Source of the DNA: QAMX01 sp964448855
GTDB taxonomy: Bacteria > Bacillota > Clostridia > Oscillospirales > QAMX01
Assembly: GCA_964448855.1 (NCBI GenBank)
Contig: CAYUXI010000004.1
Span: 58,568 to 122,567, forward strand
Direction of reading: 5' to 3'
Length of the DNA stretch: 64,000 nucleotides
Shown piece by piece: positions 1-7,501 of this stretch (its first letter is position 1; every line of letters starts with the position of its first letter). A model generated the notes under the pieces. The model ran no database searches. It was not told where the DNA came from and worked only from the letters and a program-made list of their open reading frames with translations. The position numbers and the translations under genes were made by a program.

Positions 1-1
1 C

Positions 2-697
2 CAGACCGGCCTCTTCAATGAGCGGGTGACAGAGGGTCTGTCCGTTGTCGCTGAGATCACACAGCAGCTCATCGACGCGACCAAGCGCGCTGGGACCTTT
101 GACCAGACCGATTTTGTCATCCTCAGCGACCACGGCCAGCTGAACGTCGATCGCGTCGTCCAGCCCAACGTCGTCTTTGCCCAAAAGGGTCTGATTCAAG
201 CCGATGCATCCGGCAAATTTCTGGACTATCAGGCGTTCTGCCAGTCGTGCGGAATGTGCTCCTACGTCTACCTGAAAAATCCGTCCAACCTGGATGTCTG
301 CGAACAGGTGGCCTCTGTTCTGGAGGAAATGCGCCAGACCGGCCGGTACGGCATTTCGGAAATCCTGACGCGGGATGAAGCCGCTCAGCGCGAACACCTG
401 GACGGCGGTTTTTCGTTCGTCATCGAAACCGATGGCCACACCACCTTCGGCAATGCGTGGATGCCGCCTGAAACGTCGCCCATGACCAACAGCGATTATC
501 GCTTCGGCCTGGCCACCCACGGTTACCTGCCCGACAAAGGCCCGCAGCCGGTGTTCATCGGCTGGGGCGCATCGTTCCAAAAAGGCGCCTATCTCGAAAA
601 GGCGACGCTCGTGGACTGCGCGCCGACCTGCGCTGCACTGCTTGGCCTGGAAATGCCCTGGGCACAGGGACACATTCTGCACGAATTGCTTGCATAA
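2..697 (+). CDS. Alkaline-phosphatase superfamily phosphodiesterase/pyrophosphatase, 5' truncated
   Basis: This is the C-terminal 231 residues of a type I phosphodiesterase/nucleotide pyrophosphatase-like enzyme. The frame is open from base 2 and so runs in from before the window. The metal-site signature SDHGQ and a later ATHGYLPDKGPQP stretch carry the Asp/His residues that bind two metal ions in this superfamily. The nucleophile (Thr/Ser) region lies outside the window. The substrate cannot be read from this part; nucleotide or phosphodiester hydrolysis is the family expectation. A GTG at 26 could be mistaken for a start but sits in the middle of continuous coding sequence. Confidence 0.8.
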   Translation, partial: QTGLFNERVTEGLSVVAEITQQLIDATKRAGTFDQTDFVILSDHGQLNVDRVVQPNVVFAQKGLIQADASGKFLDYQAFCQSCGMCSYVYLKNPSNLDVCEQVASVLEEMRQTGRYGISEILTRDEAAQREHLDGGFSFVIETDGHTTFGNAWMPPETSPMTNSDYRFGLATHGYLPDKGPQPVFIGWGASFQKGAYLEKATLVDCAPTCAALLGLEMPWAQGHILHELLA

Positions 698-765
698 GGA
701 ACGACAAAAACGGAAAAGCTGATAGCGTATCCATCAAATTCAGATCAGAATGGAGTGGCTTCTCT

Positions 766-966
766 GTGAGCTTTTTCGATCGGCTGACCCTGATTCTCGT
801 CCTGATTGGCGCATTGAACTGGGGCAGCGTCGGGATTTTCAAATTTGACTTTGTCCAGGCGATCTGCGGTGAAATGTCAACCCTGACCCGAATCATCTTT
901 GCTCTGGTCGGGATTGCCGGACTCTGGTGCATCTCACTGCTGTTTCGCGATGGCCGCAAGGATTGA
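766..966 (+). CDS. DUF378 family small membrane protein
   Basis: A 66-residue protein with two hydrophobic segments (about residues 6-26 and 42-60) and the motif GALNWGSVGIF, typical of the DUF378 family of small two-helix membrane proteins. It starts at GTG 766 with GGAG around 751-756. The function is unknown. It follows the phosphodiesterase gene by 68 bp without an obvious terminator and is followed by a strong hairpin, so it probably ends that transcript. Confidence 0.8.
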   Translation: MSFFDRLTLILVLIGALNWGSVGIFKFDFVQAICGEMSTLTRIIFALVGIAGLWCISLLFRDGRKD

Positions 967-990
967 AACATCATTCCAACCGCACAGAAA

Positions 991-1026
991 GACGATATCC
1001 GGCACAACCCCGGATATCGTCTTTTT
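991..1026 (+). terminator. Rho-independent terminator after DUF378 gene
   Basis: A 12-bp perfect stem (GACGATATCCGG pairing with CCGGATATCGTC) with a 7-nt loop is followed by TTTTT. Confidence 0.9.
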
Positions 1027-1089
1027 ACATAGCTCCGACTGCGCGAAAGAAGCAGATGCGCGGTCGAACGGAATTCTTTTTGGGAACAG

Positions 1090-1118
1090 TGGCGCAAACA
1101 GCCGAGTTGTGGTATAAT
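1090..1118 (+). promoter_or_regulatory. Extended -10 promoter of glycosidase gene
   Basis: TATAAT at 1113-1118 is preceded by TGTGG, an extended -10. The -35 box at the usual spacing (TGGCGC) is poor. It lies 80 bp upstream of the chosen start of the glycosidase. Confidence 0.6.
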
Positions 1119-1198
1119 GATGAAAACAGCGCAGAACCGCACAGCCCCGGTCGAAGAAAACCGCTGTGATTTTCTGGCTCAACGAAAGGATGACTCTG

Positions 1199-2659
1199 AT
1201 GAATTTCATTCCGGATCACGCAACACCCTGCTATGACTATCTGTGTACCTGGAACATACAGGATCAGTTGGCTCGTCAACTGAAATGGAACGACGCGGGC
1301 GCATCGGGACAGCGCGACGCATTGAACGATGCCATGCTCTTCGATAGCGACGCCTATCACCCGCTGAACAAAACCTGCCGGAGCGGCCTGATGCTCGTCA
1401 TCGATGACGGCTGGGATGTCCCAAAGGGCACGGCAAACCTGCCGGGGACGCCCAACGTCTATGGCCGCTGCGACCCCGACACGGAAAAATTCCCGAATTA
1501 CGGCGATACTCCGGCAGAACGCCTGAAAACGCTGAGCCAGAAGGTGCTGGAAAAAGGCTACTGCGGCCTGGGACTCTGGATTTCTCCGCAAATCAGCGGG
1601 GAGGATGCCAATCAACCGGAGACGCTGGAAAAGGCAAGGGCGTACTGGACGGAGCGCGCCCAATGGTGCGCCGAGGCCGGTATCCGGTACTGGAAAATCG
1701 ACTGGGGCATTCACGGCCATTCCGTGCCATACCGCACCATGCTGACCGAGGTGCTGAAGCAGTACGCCCCGGATGTGATCGTTGAACACGCTGTCTCGCT
1801 GCCACCGTTTACCGAGCTGGGCAATCCGCCCTGGCGCAAACAGCAGACGGCGGATATGCTGCCGATCAGCGATGTGGTGCGGCTGTATGACGTGATGGAA
1901 CCGCTCGTCTCCTCCTCCATGCTGATGCGTGCCGATGAGGCGCTGTCCGCAGCGTCGGACTACACCGCGAAATATGACGTAGCCGGGATTCTGAACGGGG
2001 AGGACTGCGCCTCGATCTGTGCGGCACTGGGACTGGCCATCGGCATCATGATGGAAGACCCGGCCAACAGCGGCTCGGAAGCCTGCATCCGCTGGCACCG
2101 CATTGCGCCGCCGTTCTCCATCTGGAACGGCGCATACCGCACGAGCGAAGAAATCCTGACCGATGCCTACTATTTCGAAGAGGATGCCGCATCGTGGGTG
2201 AAAACCAAAGGAAAAACCATGCACGAAAGCGCACCGGCCGTGATGGCCAGAAACTGCGACCTGCCGCAGGTGGAAACAGACGGCGTCCGACCGTTCATCT
2301 GTGCATCCAGACATCCGGAAACGGGTGCCTGCTGCATCGCCGCTATTCAGCGCACCGTCAATCAGCAGATCAACCAGGTGGCACCGGCCAATGTGACGTT
2401 CCACATCGGCAGCTCTGACCGCCTCTGCGGCGTCTTCGGCTGCTTTGAGAGCCTGACACTGGAGTATGACGAATCCATCACCGGCCGCCACGTCTTCGCG
2501 CAGGATTTGATGGAAGACGAAGCGCACGAGATCACCGAGCTTTGCTACCTGGCCGACCATCGGCTGACCATCCCCGGCGACGTGCTGACAGCCTGTGGTC
2601 GCCGTGCCCGCAAGCCGGAGGATCCCTGCGACCCGTCGTGCATCATCGCAATTCGCTGA
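1199..2659 (+). CDS. Clan GH-D-like glycoside hydrolase (alpha-galactosidase-like TIM barrel)
   Basis: A 486-residue cytoplasmic enzyme with no signal peptide. The sequence has barrel-strand features of GH27/GH31/GH36-like retaining glycosidases: DDGWDVP near residue 70, GLGLWISPQ near 120 and YWKIDWGIHG near 165, where the Asp after WKI is in the position of the clan GH-D nucleophile. The C-terminal third looks like a beta-sandwich. AAAGGA at 1185-1190 sits 8 nt before ATG 1199, so this start is preferred over GTG 1166 or ATG 1190. It is a single-gene transcript between its own promoter and a convergent terminator. The exact family and substrate are uncertain. Confidence 0.65.
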   Translation: MNFIPDHATPCYDYLCTWNIQDQLARQLKWNDAGASGQRDALNDAMLFDSDAYHPLNKTCRSGLMLVIDDGWDVPKGTANLPGTPNVYGRCDPDTEKFPNYGDTPAERLKTLSQKVLEKGYCGLGLWISPQISGEDANQPETLEKARAYWTERAQWCAEAGIRYWKIDWGIHGHSVPYRTMLTEVLKQYAPDVIVEHAVSLPPFTELGNPPWRKQQTADMLPISDVVRLYDVMEPLVSSSMLMRADEALSAASDYTAKYDVAGILNGEDCASICAALGLAIGIMMEDPANSGSEACIRWHRIAPPFSIWNGAYRTSEEILTDAYYFEEDAASWVKTKGKTMHESAPAVMARNCDLPQVETDGVRPFICASRHPETGACCIAAIQRTVNQQINQVAPANVTFHIGSSDRLCGVFGCFESLTLEYDESITGRHVFAQDLMEDEAHEITELCYLADHRLTIPGDVLTACGRRARKPEDPCDPSCIIAIR

Positions 2660-2682
2660 AAAAATCCATCGCTTTCATCCAA

Positions 2683-2719
2683 ACAGGGGCGCTGATCGTC
2701 TGACGATCAGCGCCCCTGT
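2683..2719. terminator. Bidirectional terminator between convergent genes
   Basis: A near-perfect 18-bp stem (ACAGGGGCGCTGATCGTC and its complement) separates the glycosidase from the convergent hydF end. On the minus strand it is followed by a short T-rich stretch ending in a T run at about 2659-2663. Confidence 0.85.
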
Positions 2720-2750
2720 GGTCTGTTTCTGTTGTGTGAATGAACCGCAG

Positions 2751-3980
2751 CTACCGTGCGTTGGCTTCTGCCGATTCGCCAAAGAACTGATGAAGCAGCT
2801 CCGGAAACGGCGAAAGGGAGCGGCGGAGAATCCCATGCGCCTGAGCGATGGCGGTTCCGTAATTCGTGACGGGCACGTTCTGCTTCCGACAGGCTTCCAG
2901 CCGGGACTGCATTTCCCGCTCGTTGAGCATACAGCCGCCGCAGTGAACCACCAGCGAATAGTCGGACAAATCGTCCGGAAATTCCGCGCCGGACGTAAAG
3001 GCAAACTGCAAATCCTTCCCCGTATACGCACGCAGCCAGCCGGGGAGCTTGACCGTTCCAATATCGCCGCACTGCCGATGATGCGTGCAGCCCTCGGAAA
3101 TCAGAACCCGATCGCCGTCCGAGAGGCGGTCGAGCGCAGCCGCGCCGTGGACAACCGTGGAGAGGTCGCCCTTGTACCGCGCAAACAGGATCGAAAACGA
3201 GGTCAGCAGGATGTCCGACGGCACCACCGCACTGACACGGCGAAACGCCTGCGAATCGGTCACAACGAGCCGCGGCTTGACAGCAAGCGTAGCCAGTGCA
3301 TTCGGCAGCTCCGTGTCCTGCACCACCATGGCAAAGGCGTGGTGGTCGAGAATTGCACGCAGCGTCTGCTGCTGTGGCAGAATCAACCGCCCCTTGGGTG
3401 CCGCTTCATCAATCGGCGTGACCAGAATCACGAGATCGCCGGGGTTCAGGAGATCCTGAATCAGCTCCCGCGTTTTTTCACCCTTCGGAAGCAGCTGCGC
3501 CAGCTGGTCCTTCAGCTCTTGAATGCGGTCACCACGCGACGCGCTGACGTAAATCTCATGCTCTGCGGGTGCGGGACAGTCAGAGAGCAGATCACATTTG
3601 TTCCAGGCGATCAGATAGGGGATGCTTCGCTCTGCAAACAGGGAACAGAGCGTTCGATCGTCCTCCTGCAGCCCCAGCGTAGCATCGACGACCAGAACGG
3701 CCAGATCGGTCTTGGAGAGAATCTGCCGAGCCCGCCGGACGCGCATCTCGCCGAGCGTCCCCTCGTCATCCAGACCGGGCGTGTCAATGATCACAACCGG
3801 CCCCAGCGGCAGAAGCTCCATGGACTTCTGCACTGGGTCAGTAGTCGTGCCCTTGATGTCGGAGACGAGCGAAAGCGCCTGACCGGTGACGGCATTCACA
3901 AGGCTGGATTTCCCGGCGTTGCGCAGCCCGAAGAAGGCAATATGCACCCGCTCACCGGATGCAGTATCGTTGAGGGACAT
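2751..3980 (-). CDS. hydF: [FeFe]-hydrogenase H-cluster maturation GTPase HydF
   Basis: A 409-residue scaffold GTPase on which the 2Fe subcluster of [FeFe]-hydrogenase is assembled before transfer to apo-HydA. Walker A GLRNAGKS is at 18-25, a G2-like TTTD at 45-48 and DTPG at 66-69. The C-terminal part carries the HydF cluster ligands: a CTH element and, about 50 residues later, HCGGC. ATG 3980 has AAAGGAG 8 nt upstream. It is the last gene of the TM1266-hydE-hydG-hydF operon, 14 bp after hydG, and ends against a bidirectional terminator. Motifs and neighbours agree fully. Confidence 0.97.
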   Translation of the reverse strand: MSLNDTASGERVHIAFFGLRNAGKSSLVNAVTGQALSLVSDIKGTTTDPVQKSMELLPLGPVVIIDTPGLDDEGTLGEMRVRRARQILSKTDLAVLVVDATLGLQEDDRTLCSLFAERSIPYLIAWNKCDLLSDCPAPAEHEIYVSASRGDRIQELKDQLAQLLPKGEKTRELIQDLLNPGDLVILVTPIDEAAPKGRLILPQQQTLRAILDHHAFAMVVQDTELPNALATLAVKPRLVVTDSQAFRRVSAVVPSDILLTSFSILFARYKGDLSTVVHGAAALDRLSDGDRVLISEGCTHHRQCGDIGTVKLPGWLRAYTGKDLQFAFTSGAEFPDDLSDYSLVVHCGGCMLNEREMQSRLEACRKQNVPVTNYGTAIAQAHGILRRSLSPFPELLHQFFGESAEANAR

Positions 3981-3994
3981 ACAGACGGCTCCTT

Positions 3995-5443
3995 TCAGAA
4001 GCGAAAATCACGCCGATTCGAGTTGCGAATTTCGGCAATGTTCTGCCGCGCAATCGTCCGAACCTTTTCGTTTGGAATCTTCGCCAGCTCGCGTTCAATC
4101 ATGGCAAAGCCGACGTCGCGTGTCGCGTCGGACGCATAGTCAATCAGGTATTCCGTCAACGTCATCAGCGCGTTCGGGTGGCAGCAGTTCAGAATCTGCC
4201 CCGTTTTGCAGAGACTCATAAACCGGTCACCTGTGCGCCCCTCGCGATAACAGGCTGTGCAGAAGGAGGGAATGTGATCCGACTGCATCAGCCAGCGAAC
4301 CACCTCGTCCAGCGTGCGCTGATCGGAAACGTCAAACTGCTCCGAATCGTGCGGGCGCTCCTCTTCACAGTACCCGCCGACCGAGGTACGGGAAGCACCG
4401 CTGATCTGCGAAACGCCGTAGTCCAGAACGCGGCCACGCACGGCCTCGCTTTCGCGGGTCGAAATGATAATCCCTGTGTAGGGGACGGCAATCCGGATGC
4501 AGGCGATGATTTTGGCAAACATCTCGTCGGAAAGGCTGTTGTCGAACACATCCGGATCAATATCGTCCGCGTGCTTGACACGCGGCACACTGATGGTGTG
4601 GGGGCCTACACCGTGAACGGCCTCCAGATGCTCCGCGTGCATCAGCAGACCGGCGAATTCATAGGCATAGCCCTCCAACCCGAACAGAACGCCCAGACCG
4701 ACATCGTCAATGCCGCCGTCCATGGCGCGATCCATGGCCTCGGTGTGGTAGGCGTAATCGTGCTTCGGGCCGGTCGGATGTAGCTCCAGATAGCTGTCCC
4801 GGTTGTAGGTTTCCTGGAACAGAATGTAGGTGCCGATGCCCGCATCCTTCAGCTTCCGGTAGTTTTCCACCGTTGTGGCCGCAATGTTGACGTTGACGCG
4901 GCGAATGTCTCCGTTTTTGTGATGGACGGAGTAGATGGTGTGGATGCAGTCGAGAATGTACTCGATCGGGTTGTTCACCGGATCCTCTCCGGCCTCAATG
5001 GCCAGACGCTTGTGCCCCATGTCCTGCAAAGCGATGACCTCGGCGCGCACTTCCTCCTGCGTCAGCTTTTTGCGCGCAATGTGCTTGTTTTTGTAGTGGT
5101 AGGGACAGTATACACAGCCGTTGACGCAGTAGTTGGAGAGATACAACGGCGCAAACATGACAATTCGGTTGCCGTAGAAGGCCAGCTTGATTTCGTTGGC
5201 CAGCTGGTACATGGCTTCAATCTTTTCCGGAATGTCACAGGCCAGAAGCACGGAGGCTTCCCGGTGGTTCAATCCGGCGCAGGTCACACCATTGCCACTT
5301 TTTTTCGGCCGTGCTTTTTCCAGCAATGCGTCAATCAGCTCGACGTTGTGCTTGTTGGTCTGTGCATAGGCGATGGTTTCGCGAATTTCCGCGTCGCTGA
5401 TGAATTCCTCTGCTTTGCGGGAAGTGGGACAATATGCTGCCAT
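3995..5443 (-). CDS. hydG: [FeFe]-hydrogenase maturase HydG (tyrosine-cleaving radical SAM enzyme)
   Basis: A 482-residue radical SAM enzyme. The family cleaves tyrosine to p-cresol and dehydroglycine, the source of the CO and CN ligands of the H-cluster. The SAM cluster motif is CVNGCVYC (Cys106, 110, 113). The C-terminal CX2CX22C motif for the second, dangler-iron cluster is intact (CTAC plus a Cys 23 residues later). GGAATTGATTTT precedes ATG 5443. A longer frame exists upstream to 5584, but it overlaps hydE and lacks homology-like sequence, so 5443 is used. hydG lies 23 bp after hydE and 14 bp before hydF. Confidence 0.97.
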   Translation of the reverse strand: MAAYCPTSRKAEEFISDAEIRETIAYAQTNKHNVELIDALLEKARPKKSGNGVTCAGLNHREASVLLACDIPEKIEAMYQLANEIKLAFYGNRIVMFAPLYLSNYCVNGCVYCPYHYKNKHIARKKLTQEEVRAEVIALQDMGHKRLAIEAGEDPVNNPIEYILDCIHTIYSVHHKNGDIRRVNVNIAATTVENYRKLKDAGIGTYILFQETYNRDSYLELHPTGPKHDYAYHTEAMDRAMDGGIDDVGLGVLFGLEGYAYEFAGLLMHAEHLEAVHGVGPHTISVPRVKHADDIDPDVFDNSLSDEMFAKIIACIRIAVPYTGIIISTRESEAVRGRVLDYGVSQISGASRTSVGGYCEEERPHDSEQFDVSDQRTLDEVVRWLMQSDHIPSFCTACYREGRTGDRFMSLCKTGQILNCCHPNALMTLTEYLIDYASDATRDVGFAMIERELAKIPNEKVRTIARQNIAEIRNSNRRDFRF

Positions 5444-5466
5444 AAAATCAATTCCTTTCTGTTCGG

Positions 5467-6549
5467 TCAGCTTGCACCGGACGCTTCGGGAGCGGATGCA
5501 CCGACCGTGTGAATGATATCGCCACGGGACATCACAACATGGAACCCGATGGCCTCCATGTGCGCCTCCAGCTGGCGCTTGCACTGCGCCGACTCATCGC
5601 CGGAGCTGAGCTTGTTGTCATACAGGGCATATTTGGAACGGACAGATACCGGCGAAAGATTGGGCATGATCACGTTGGCGCCGGCCAGAATCCCCCGGGC
5701 CCGCCCATCCGGAGCAATGGAGCCGAGCGCCGTTGTGGCGGGGAGCAGAATGTTGGGACGAATCAGACGGATCAGAGAGAGCAGATACAGCGTCTGATCG
5801 GCTGTCCCGGGTGGCGCGTCGTGAAAGGGGGTATCCTTTTGCGGAATAAACGGCCCAATCCCGCACATATCCGGCTGAAACGCTTCAATCCATTTCAAAT
5901 CCTTGGCCAGCGTCGCAGACGTTTGGAACGGGGAACCGACCATGAAGCCGCAGCCGACCTGAAACCCAATGCTTTTTAAGTCGCGCAGACACCGCATCCG
6001 GTTTTCAAAGGACATCGCGGACGGGTGCAGCCGCGCATAATGCGCCGCATCGGCCGTCTCGTGCCGCAGCAGATACCGGTTGGCTCCGGCTCGGAACATG
6101 GCCAGATAGTCTTCCCGCGGGTATTCGCCGAGCGACAGGGTGATGGCGCAGTCCGGGTAGGCCGCCCGTATGGCGGATACCAGCCGACAAATGTGGGAAA
6201 CGGAGAAAACGCCCTCGCCGCCCTGCAGGACGAATGTGCGAAAGCCGAGCTGATAGCCTTCTGCACAGCAGGCCAGAATCGCTTCATCCGACAGACGGTA
6301 CCGATCGCAGGCACTGTTGCTGCGCCGGATGCCGCAATAGTAGCAGTCGTTTCGACAAACGTTGCCGACTTCAATCAGACCGCGCAGATACACGTCGGTA
6401 CCGTACACCGCTCTGCGCAGCCGGTCGGCCAGAACCGCCGCACGAGCCGCCAGAGCAGGCTCCTGTGCAGCGATGAGCTGCTCGTATTCGTCGACGGTCA
6501 GCGTGTGCTCTGCGGCGAGCTTTTCCAACAGCTGAAGCGGCTCACTCAT
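5467..6549 (-). CDS. hydE: [FeFe]-hydrogenase maturase HydE (radical SAM)
   Basis: A 360-residue radical SAM protein of the HydE/PylB/BioB-like group that supplies an early intermediate of the 2Fe subcluster, probably by acting on an iron-cysteine-carbonyl complex made by HydG. The cluster motif CRNDCYYC is at Cys65, Cys69 and Cys72, followed by the LQGGEG element of SAM binding. The start ATG 6549 overlaps the end of the upstream TM1266-type gene by 8 bp, so translation is probably coupled. No strong separate Shine-Dalgarno sequence is visible. Confidence 0.96.
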   Translation of the reverse strand: MSEPLQLLEKLAAEHTLTVDEYEQLIAAQEPALAARAAVLADRLRRAVYGTDVYLRGLIEVGNVCRNDCYYCGIRRSNSACDRYRLSDEAILACCAEGYQLGFRTFVLQGGEGVFSVSHICRLVSAIRAAYPDCAITLSLGEYPREDYLAMFRAGANRYLLRHETADAAHYARLHPSAMSFENRMRCLRDLKSIGFQVGCGFMVGSPFQTSATLAKDLKWIEAFQPDMCGIGPFIPQKDTPFHDAPPGTADQTLYLLSLIRLIRPNILLPATTALGSIAPDGRARGILAGANVIMPNLSPVSVRSKYALYDNKLSSGDESAQCKRQLEAHMEAIGFHVVMSRGDIIHTVGASAPEASGAS

Positions 6550-6799
6550 GGCTGATCACATTCGAGTAGGCGGTTTTTACGCTGACACCGTCCAGATTTC
6601 CCAGCTTCCCGGCCAATGCGGAAATGACATCCTGCGGCGCATCCACCGCAAGCGAAACGATGTGAATTCCTCTGGAACGATAGGGAAGCCCCATGCGCCC
6701 AATGATGTAGGTGCCGTAATCGTGCAGCACGGCGTTGAGCTGCTCGACCGAATCGGTTTTCTCAATGATCACAGCCATAACGGCGACTCTTGTTTCCAT
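6542..6799 (-). CDS. TM1266-type iron-only hydrogenase system putative regulator
   Basis: An 85-residue ACT-like protein of the TM1266 family, named for its constant association with HydEFG. It has the features GTYIIGRMGLPY near residue 30 and IHIVSLAVDAP near 45. The biochemical role is unproven; regulation or assembly assistance is usually assumed. ATG 6799 has GGAAGGAG 6 nt upstream. It is the first gene of the maturation operon and follows a leader with its own terminator. The longer frame starting near 6856 would include the terminator hairpin and is not supported. Confidence 0.92.
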   Translation of the reverse strand: METRVAVMAVIIEKTDSVEQLNAVLHDYGTYIIGRMGLPYRSRGIHIVSLAVDAPQDVISALAGKLGNLDGVSVKTAYSNVISHE

Positions 6800-6826
6800 G
6801 CAAACGCTCCTTCCAAACAAAAAAGC

Positions 6827-6851
6827 TGCCCCGGCAAAAGGGCAGCTCGAT
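6827..6851 (-). terminator. Intrinsic terminator in the leader of the hyd maturation operon
   Basis: Read on the minus strand, AGCTGCCC, an 8-nt loop and GGGCAGCT are followed by TTTTTT, ending about 15 nt before the Shine-Dalgarno of the first gene. There is no gene between the promoter at 6967-6995 and this hairpin. Transcription must therefore pass an in-leader terminator before reaching the operon, which suggests attenuation. Confidence 0.75.
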
Positions 6852-6966
6852 ATCAAAAGAACTTCCGCCTGAACCAGTCATGTGCTCCGGGGGAAATTTC
6901 ACGATTCCAGGCCCTTTCGCGCAGAATTCAACAGAAAACTTAACGTCAGGTTTTACGATTTTCTTT

Positions 6967-6995
6967 ATTATAGCATAAAAAACAGACGGTGTCAA
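6967..6995 (-). promoter_or_regulatory. Consensus sigma-A promoter of the hyd maturation operon
   Basis: On the minus strand TTGACA, a 17-bp spacer and TATAAT match consensus exactly, with TGC before the -10 (extended). The expected start is near 6960, giving a leader of about 160 nt before hydE's partner gene. Confidence 0.9.
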
Positions 6996-7007
6996 TGGAC
7001 GGAAAAA

Positions 7008-7047
7008 AAGAAAAAAAGCCAGGCGAAAGACGCTCGTCTCCCGCCTG
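7008..7047 (-). terminator. Terminator after the Asp/Cys-repeat protein gene
   Basis: On the minus strand GCCAGGCG and CGCCTGGC pair around a 16-nt loop, followed by TTTTTTTCTTTTTTT. It isolates the small gene from the hydrogenase maturation promoter immediately downstream. Confidence 0.9.
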
Positions 7048-7063
7048 GCCGTTTTGCCGGAAC

Positions 7064-7333
7064 TTATTCCTGATCGTTGCTCTCGCAGCAGCAGCAACCG
7101 TCTTCGCAGCTGTCTTCTTCGGCTTCGCTTTCGCAGCAGCAGTCGTCGTCACAGCAGCAATCATCATCGCAGCAGCAGTCGTCATCGTCGCAGCAGCAAT
7201 CATCGTCGTCGATGTAGCAGCAATCATCGCAGTTTTCATCTTTTTTGATGAAGTACAGAACGGCATAAACCGTGCCGGCGATGGCAGCAACGCCCAGAAT
7301 GATACCGCCAAGAACAGTCAGAAACTTTTTCAT
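7064..7333 (-). CDS. Membrane-anchored Asp/Cys-repeat small protein
   Basis: An 89-residue protein of unknown function. Residues 4-29 form one hydrophobic helix followed by KK. The rest is extremely acidic and cysteine-rich: 20 Cys in the last 55 residues, mostly as DDDDCCC and DDDCCC blocks, ending in a CCCC block. ATG 7333 is chosen because CCTCC (GGAGG on the coding strand) lies 9 nt upstream. The charge pattern suggests N-out or N-in single-span anchoring with the tail either inside as a metal-binding domain or outside; this cannot be decided from sequence. It sits between secA and the hydrogenase maturase operon with its own promoter and terminator. Metal or iron-sulfur handling is inference only. 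Confidence 0.75.
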   Translation of the reverse strand: MKKFLTVLGGIILGVAAIAGTVYAVLYFIKKDENCDDCCYIDDDDCCCDDDDCCCDDDCCCDDDCCCESEAEEDSCEDGCCCCESNDQE

Positions 7334-7404
7334 GGTGTTCAACCTCCTGAATTGCGCCCATGGCAGGGCAGAATGATCTAAGAATGATCTATATGATACT
7401 CTAT

Positions 7405-7433
7405 ATGATACACATTTTGACCCAAAAAGTCAA
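7405..7433 (-). promoter_or_regulatory. Promoter of the Asp/Cys-repeat protein
   Basis: On the minus strand TTGACT, 17 bp and TATCAT. The 5' leader of about 65 nt contains direct repeats of ATATGAT/ATGATCT type on the plus strand. Confidence 0.65.
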
Positions 7434-7501
7434 GAGCTATACGGCAAAAAAACGGTGAATTTCAGAAAAAATGCAAACGGAATTCGATTTCGCTCCGGCA
7501 C

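Noticed and set aside
1025..2560. Long open frame (over 500 codons) on the minus strand opposite the glycosidase gene
   Set aside because: It has no ribosome site or family-like sequence. The plus strand carries recognisable barrel motifs, and the antisense frame follows from the codon bias of GC-rich DNA.
5444..5584. N-terminal extension of HydG
   Set aside because: It would overlap hydE and lie upstream of a good ribosome site; HydG proteins start near the MAAYCPTSRK-type sequence.
6762..6880. Short leader peptide starting at an ATG near 6880 on the minus strand, ahead of the hyd operon
   Set aside because: GGAG is reasonably placed, but the frame runs through the terminator into the first gene and lacks the codon runs expected of an attenuator peptide. 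Noted only as an alternative for the leader.
7090..7230. Repeats in the Asp/Cys gene as a CRISPR array or mini-satellite
   Set aside because: The units are 18-21 bp, codon-phased and contiguous with no spacers. They are best explained as coding repeats.
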